Positions 59,301 to 64,000 of a DNA stretch of 64,000 nucleotides are shown here, piece after piece. A program made the position numbers and the translations under genes. The notes under the pieces are model-generated. The model was not told the origin of the DNA and searched no databases. It saw only the letters and a program-made list of their open reading frames with translations. This DNA comes from Calvatia gigantea (taxonomy: Eukaryota; Basidiomycota; Agaricomycetes; Agaricales; Lycoperdaceae), in assembly GCA_025093985.1 (NCBI GenBank), contig JACAAK010000002.1:1240001-1304000 (forward strand). The letters run 5' to 3'. Position 1 is the stretch's first letter. Every line of letters starts with the position of its first letter.

Positions 59301-62300
59301 CTCGGCGGAGTCTCTCCACTCGAGGTATGTTTTCTGAATCTTATTACAAATATGGTTGTGACTGACGTCAGAAAAAATCTTAAGGTCGCGATCGCAATCT
59401 GTATCGCTCTCGCAGGAGCTTTCCTCGGTGCACTTGCGCAAGGCTTCATCCTCCTCCCACACAAGTAGCTCTTCTCCTTCCGTACATTCTTCCCCGTCGC
59501 GTCCCAACCTATCTATCTCGCTTTCTGCCGGTGTAGTCAACGGGCATGAAAGGACTATCTCGAGTTTGGAGAAGGAAATTATGCGTTTACAGGAAGTTCT
59601 CAAGGAGCGTGAAACGGAGATTTCTACTCTTGAAGAATCGCTAAGGGCGAACCAAGCTATTCAAAACGCATATCAGATTAAAGTGGCAACTGCACCCTCC
59701 GGGCGCGAAAACACAGCTCTCAACAATGTCGACCTCTCTCCGAAGACACTTGACCATTTCGACCATATCAAGCAATCCATGGTTAATGGCAATGGCCACG
59801 TCACACATCCGGACAGCGGACCCAACCATCCTGAGTCGGATGAGTCTCTGGAGCGTTTGAATGAATTGATGCTGTATGTCGCCAGCACTTCTTGTTTTGA
59901 TGTTTTAACTAATGAACACCTCAGGTCCATGGCGCAAAAGGAGAATCAACACCGCGAAATCGTGGACGATCTCAACACACAGTTGACTCAAACGAAACGT
60001 CAACTTGATGAACTTACTGCGCTCTCAAGGGATCAAGTCTGTCTTCCTGACATTCATGCTGGCAATGTGGGCTGACTATCTTCTCAGGCTTTGAATATGT
60101 CAAAGGAGTTGGAAGTTCTGCAGAACAAGTATATTGGCAGCCTTGATGAGCTCAAGGATCACCAAGTCCAGCTCGAAGAAGCCCTGCAACGAAAATCTGC
60201 TCTTGAAGCCCAGCTACAACAATTGGAGCGGTCCCACAAGACGGAGATTGAGCAGTTACGCCAACGGCACGAGCAAGCGATACGCACTAAAGGCACTGAG
60301 GTCGAAGAGTTGCTGGTCAGGATGAAGGGAGAGCATGAATCAGTATTAGATGCTCTGCGCATCGAGCTTGGCGAGGCTACTGCTGTCTTGGAGCAGGCCC
60401 GATCAGAACACGAGGGCGCGTTTGGAAAGCTCAAGGCTGAATATGATGCCAGCCTTCAGCGCCAGATTGAGGAAGCGAACGAAGTTCTCGCCACCACCCG
60501 GGAGGACCATCAGAAAGCGCTCACGAAACTCCTTACTGAACACACTGAGGCCCTCCGCCAAAAAGATGTTGAAGCTTCAACCATGTCACAGACTTTAGAA
60601 GAGGAGTACTACAACGCACTCACGAAACTACGCATGGATCATGCGGAGGCCACCAAGCAAATGGCAGCTGAGACAAATGCTACCATTGAGCGCCTACGGG
60701 AGGAACACGCGGGGGGGCTACGGATGGCGGAAATCGCACGTCAGGGTTCTCTGTCGGAATCCGAATCATCTTGGAACATTGCCACGAAGGAATTACGGGA
60801 CGAGCACGCCGCCGCTCTCGCTCGCAAAGAAACATCTTTCGTAGAAGAGGTTGAGGCCCTCAAGGCATCCCATGCACGCTCCCTGCAAACAAAAGAGGAC
60901 GATTACGGGCTTCAGATGGACCGCTTGCGCCTCGAATTCGAATCCTCTACTCTAAAGCTTAAAGAGGAGTGGAGGAAGGAAGTTGATTCACTAACAACAG
61001 CACTTACGGAGGAAAAGGAAAAAACCGATTCTACCTTGTCAAAAGCTGTCAAAGATTCGGATGCCACTCTTCAGAGGGTTCGGGAGCAGCATGCGGCTAT
61101 TCTACAGGAGCTGGAACGCGGGCACCTCGAGGACGTCCAAAAGCTGAAAGCAGCGCACAGTTCAGCCTTGCATGAGGAAAAAGCGAAATCCGAGACCGAG
61201 CTGACCTCCCTGGTTCAAGCCCACAAAGAAGCTCGCGAGCACCTGGTAATAGAATATGAAGAAAAGCTTGCTGGTGTGCGTTCTGAGCTCGATATGTCGC
61301 GGCTTCAACATCAGGATGCACTCGGGCACCTTCGTGAACAGAATCAACGACTTCTGGGGGAGAAATCAGAGGCTCTAGACAATCTCAAGAGCTCTCACGT
61401 CAAAGAGCAGAAGAAATTGACGGATCTCTTGGAGCGGCAACACGCCGAGGAACGCGACAGACAGCACGCCGACCTAGAACGCAAACATAGTGAAGAGAAG
61501 CAAGCACTACAGAGGGACTACGAGCTCCTTGTTCAAGAGCTCGAAGCGCATAAAGCGGCTGCAGAAGAATTCACCTTGCTCCGTGAGCAAACCCTGATCA
61601 AGCATGAAAACGCAATGGGGGAGAAGACAACCATGATTCAGGACTTGCAGGAACAGCTGTCTTCTTCCAATTCAAAATCCGACGGGCTGGCGGGGGAAGT
61701 CGCTAAACTCAAGGAGGAATTGGAGAAGACGCGGGGTGAGCAGAAGAAGTTGGTGCAGGAGGCTTCTAAACGCGAATCCCTTGTTCTTGAGCTTGAGCGT
61801 CACAGATCGCTCATTGCAGAACTCCAAGAAAACCTACAAAAGGTCAAGGACGACAAAGATAACCTTCAGTCAGAGAAGAACAAACAAGATATGCTAGTCC
61901 GTGACCTACAGGCACAAATTGCTCGCAGCTCTTCCCCACCCAACGTTCGATCACCCGAGCGCGCACTCGGTTATCCACGCACTTCCACCAAATTACCCCC
62001 TGCTACTCCACCCCCTTCAGTCCCTCCACCACCAGCCCCGCGACTAGGTAATCACCTCAATGGCGACTCCAACCTCAGCACATCATCTCACGCATCCTCC
62101 AATCACACGTTCTCAAGTTCTAAAGACTCACAACCCGACTCGCCCGCTACGTCCCTCGGGCACCTTCCACCAAATGCACAACCAACTGTTGATCCCAAGT
62201 TGACTGCTAAGATTGAACAACAATCAAAGCAGATTGAGGAGCAGGAGGCTATGATTAAGACCCTCAATAAGCAACTAACGCATTGTGAAGGTGACCTTCA

Positions 62301-62668
62301 AATTCACATGGATCTTGTGACCAAGCTTGAGACATCGCTTGGGGATTCGGAGAAGAATCGTGGGTCCCTCCTTGTCAGCCCCACAATTGTACACTGATAT
62401 TTTTTTCCTAGTCCGGAAAGCGCGAATGCAAGCCACTGAGTTGGCCCGTGAACGCGATACTCTAAGCTCTCGTCTTGAAGCTCTTCGAACCGAGCTAACT
62501 GAGGCCAAGAGCGAGGTCGCTAACGTCCGACGATCCGTAGTAGAAGAGAAGCAATCCCTTGAACAGCGCCTTGACGAGGAAAGGAGAGCAAAGGAACGAG
62601 TACGCCAGCAACTCGATATGCGGACGGAAGAACTTCAAAAGCGGAAATCGAAGTTTGCATGCCTATAG
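56333..62668 (+). CDS. Kinesin, kinesin-4/KIF21-like, with very long coiled coil
   Basis: An N-terminal microtubule motor of about 1,950 residues. ATG 56333 gives [20 protein letters not shown] then RPP. The P-loop is [17 protein letters not shown], switch I is [13 protein letters not shown], and switch II is [20 protein letters not shown] then [20 protein letters not shown], closest in my reading to KIF21. [20 protein letters not shown] and [20 protein letters not shown] close the motor. A Pro/Ser-rich insert of about 85 residues sits in the motor between TLTQKKF and [11 protein letters not shown]. The rest is almost entirely coiled coil, broken by Ser-rich linkers, and includes an array of HxxAL/EHxxAL units (60300-61500) and a polyproline stretch near 62000. 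Eight short introns are inferred, the last at about 62372-62411. Chromosome- or tip-related roles of the family are only suggestive here. Confidence 0.93.
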
Positions 62669-63190
62669 TCTTCCCATTAATCCTTGCTGGACTTTTCAGG
62701 AGCTCCCAGAGTGTTCTATTTTTCTTCTCTCAGCTATGTCGTTATAATCCTGACACAGTTCATTCTTTAACGCCAGTTATATTTGATCGCGGCATCTTAG
62801 GTCCTCTCTATTAGTGTTGATACCCTTTATTACCTCCACATGGTTTGTTATACCTGTGTTTTGTATGCTCCCACTTTTTCCGATTTCATATGTAGAGTTG
62901 TGGCTGCTCACCTTGAATTGAGCTGACTTTGATATGTATAACTCCTTGGTCAGCATTGACCCAACGAACTCTGCGGGTGACACCCACTAACTCTAGGAAT
63001 CTATGGTATGTAGCTGGGCTGACCACTTGCTTTCAGCGGAAACTACGTGTTACTTCCCAACCTGCTGACTAGGAGTATTGTCGGAAGATCTAAGTGGCGC
63101 TTCTGTAATCATTCTCACCTGTGGATAAGATGCCTTGGCTGCTGCGAATCACCCAGGAAACGCTCAAGCTTCAGGTCACTCAATTTCCCA
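62669..63190. other. Intergenic
   Basis: Between the kinesin stop and the dehydrogenase start. No gene supported. Confidence 0.5.
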
Positions 63191-64000
63191 ATGTCCAAGC
63201 CTCAGATACTGCCTTCCTTCTCTCTGGAAAACAAGGTATTCGGTGGGATCTTTGATTCAATCTGAAGTGTATGAAATATGCAATTATCAAGGTCTGCCTT
63301 GTTACAGGGGCCGCACGAGGTTTGGGTCTGGAGTTTTGTCGCGCTCTCATTCAATCGTACGTCTTCACAGCCCGAACTCCTGTTAGTTGATAACTTGTTT
63401 CTCGCCAGTGGAAATACATCCCTTGCTATCCTGGATCTTAAAGAATCCGAAGCTAAGGCGGCAGCGGACGAACTTGTCGCCTTTGCCCTTGGTTCGCTTA
63501 CCGCTTAGTTGAGGTCCAAAAAACAAGAATCTGACTTATGAGATTTATCAAGGGAGCGAGTACCTCAAGCCTACCATCCTTGGCATTGAATGCGATGTTT
63601 CCTCTGAATCGTCGGTTCAGAACGCGTATAAAATAGTCATAGATAAGTTTGGTCGAGTAGATGTGGCCGTCGCCTGTGCTGGTGCGCCCAGTTGTAGATC
63701 TCAAGTCGGAATAGCATTAACTTATCCACATTGCAGGTATAGTGGAGAATTTCGCTGCCCTGCAGTATGTTGACCGGAGGTAATCCCGCGATTTTATTGA
63801 TAACCATTCTTAGTTATCCGGCGGACAAAGTCCACCGGCTCTTTGATGTCAACGTTCATGGAGCCTTCTTTACAGCCCGCGAAGCTGCTAAGTATATGAT
63901 AAATCAGGGCGGAGGCTCTATTATTCTAGTTGCGAGCATGAGTGCTAATGTAAGTTTTATTCTGCCTGAGGTACACCCAAAGCTAATTTTATTCTAGATT
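63191..64000 (+). CDS. Short-chain dehydrogenase/reductase, 3' end outside window
   Basis: A classical SDR oxidoreductase. ATG 63191 gives MSKPQILPSFSLENK, then after an intron VCLVTGAARGLGLEFCRALI, the TGxxxGxG NAD(P)-binding loop. Next are SGNTSLAILDLKESEAKAAA and CDVSSESSVQNAYKIVIDKF, GRVDVAVACAG (the NNAG-position block), and PADKVHRLFDVNVHGAFFTA then REAAKYMI, GGGSIILVASMSAN with the catalytic serine region just ahead. The last intron ends with TAG three bases before the window end. The YxxxK motif lies beyond the window. The layout resembles sorbose or arabinitol reductases, but the substrate is not decided. An upstream ATG at 63130 is in another frame. Confidence 0.9.

Noticed and set aside
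1..64000. CRISPR array, phage, toxin-antitoxin or biosynthetic gene cluster
   Set aside because: No regularly spaced repeats, phage genes, PKS/NRPS/terpene-synthase motifs or defence-type domains were seen.

Overview
The window reads as nuclear DNA of a filamentous basidiomycete, most likely an agaricomycete. Genes are packed tightly on both strands and are cut by many introns of about 45-70 nt with GTRNGT...YAG ends. The proteins are fungal or general eukaryotic, and a secreted GH6 cellobiohydrolase with a CBM1 cellulose-binding module points to a plant-litter or wood decomposer. Protein names come from motifs read by eye after splicing in the head; no database search was run. Exon boundaries are inferred from splice consensus and reading frame.

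Layout: 1-3.0 kb (+) holds the 3' part of the splicing factor SNW1/Prp45 and the mitochondrial translocase TIM54. 3.1-9.0 kb (-) is a MER3/HFM1 meiotic DNA helicase, divergent from CKS1 (9.2-9.7 kb, +). 9.9-14.1 kb (-) is an insulin-degrading-enzyme-type M16 peptidase, preceded by a 70-bp direct repeat and a degenerate tRNA. 14.6-18.2 kb (-) is a large unrecognised protein with a C-terminal membrane segment. 18.6-20.8 kb (-) is RPA1. 21.3-21.9 kb is a 634-bp inverted-repeat element. 22.1-23.6 kb (-) is indoleamine 2,3-dioxygenase. 25.1-27.0 kb (-) is a 3-hydroxyisobutyryl-CoA hydrolase, divergent from tubulin chaperone E (27.2-29.2 kb, +). 29.6-31.0 kb (-) is an SRSF1-like SR protein and 31.4-33.4 kb (-) is the cysteine desulfurase NFS1.

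34.0-35.7 kb (-) is the GH6 cellulase. 36.9-37.8 kb (-) is a NECAP-like endocytic adaptor, divergent from COP9 signalosome subunit 8 (37.9-39.0 kb, +). Then come UBLCP1-type proteasome phosphatase (39.2-41.0 kb, +), a NUDT19-like Nudix hydrolase (41.6-42.6 kb, +) and a secreted type-B carboxylesterase (43.0-45.0 kb, -). 45.4-46.0 kb is a hAT-like non-autonomous element with 35-bp inverted repeats and an 8-bp target duplication. 47.5-50.2 kb (+) is a Drn1/CWF19L1 lariat-debranching cofactor, 50.4-52.7 kb (-) a class I aminotransferase, 53.5-54.9 kb (+) arginase, 56.3-62.7 kb (+) a KIF21-like kinesin with a very long coiled coil, and 63.2 kb to the end (+) the start of a short-chain dehydrogenase.

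Most genes are housekeeping and unrelated in pathway, so this is a normal chromosome arm rather than a biosynthetic cluster. I see no defence system, prophage, CRISPR array or secondary-metabolite cluster. The parts most worth a second look are the two non-autonomous DNA elements, the ACGCG-core sites between MER3 and CKS1 and in front of RPA1, the P/S-rich insert inside the kinesin motor, the unknown membrane protein, and two introns whose retention would give alternative proteins.
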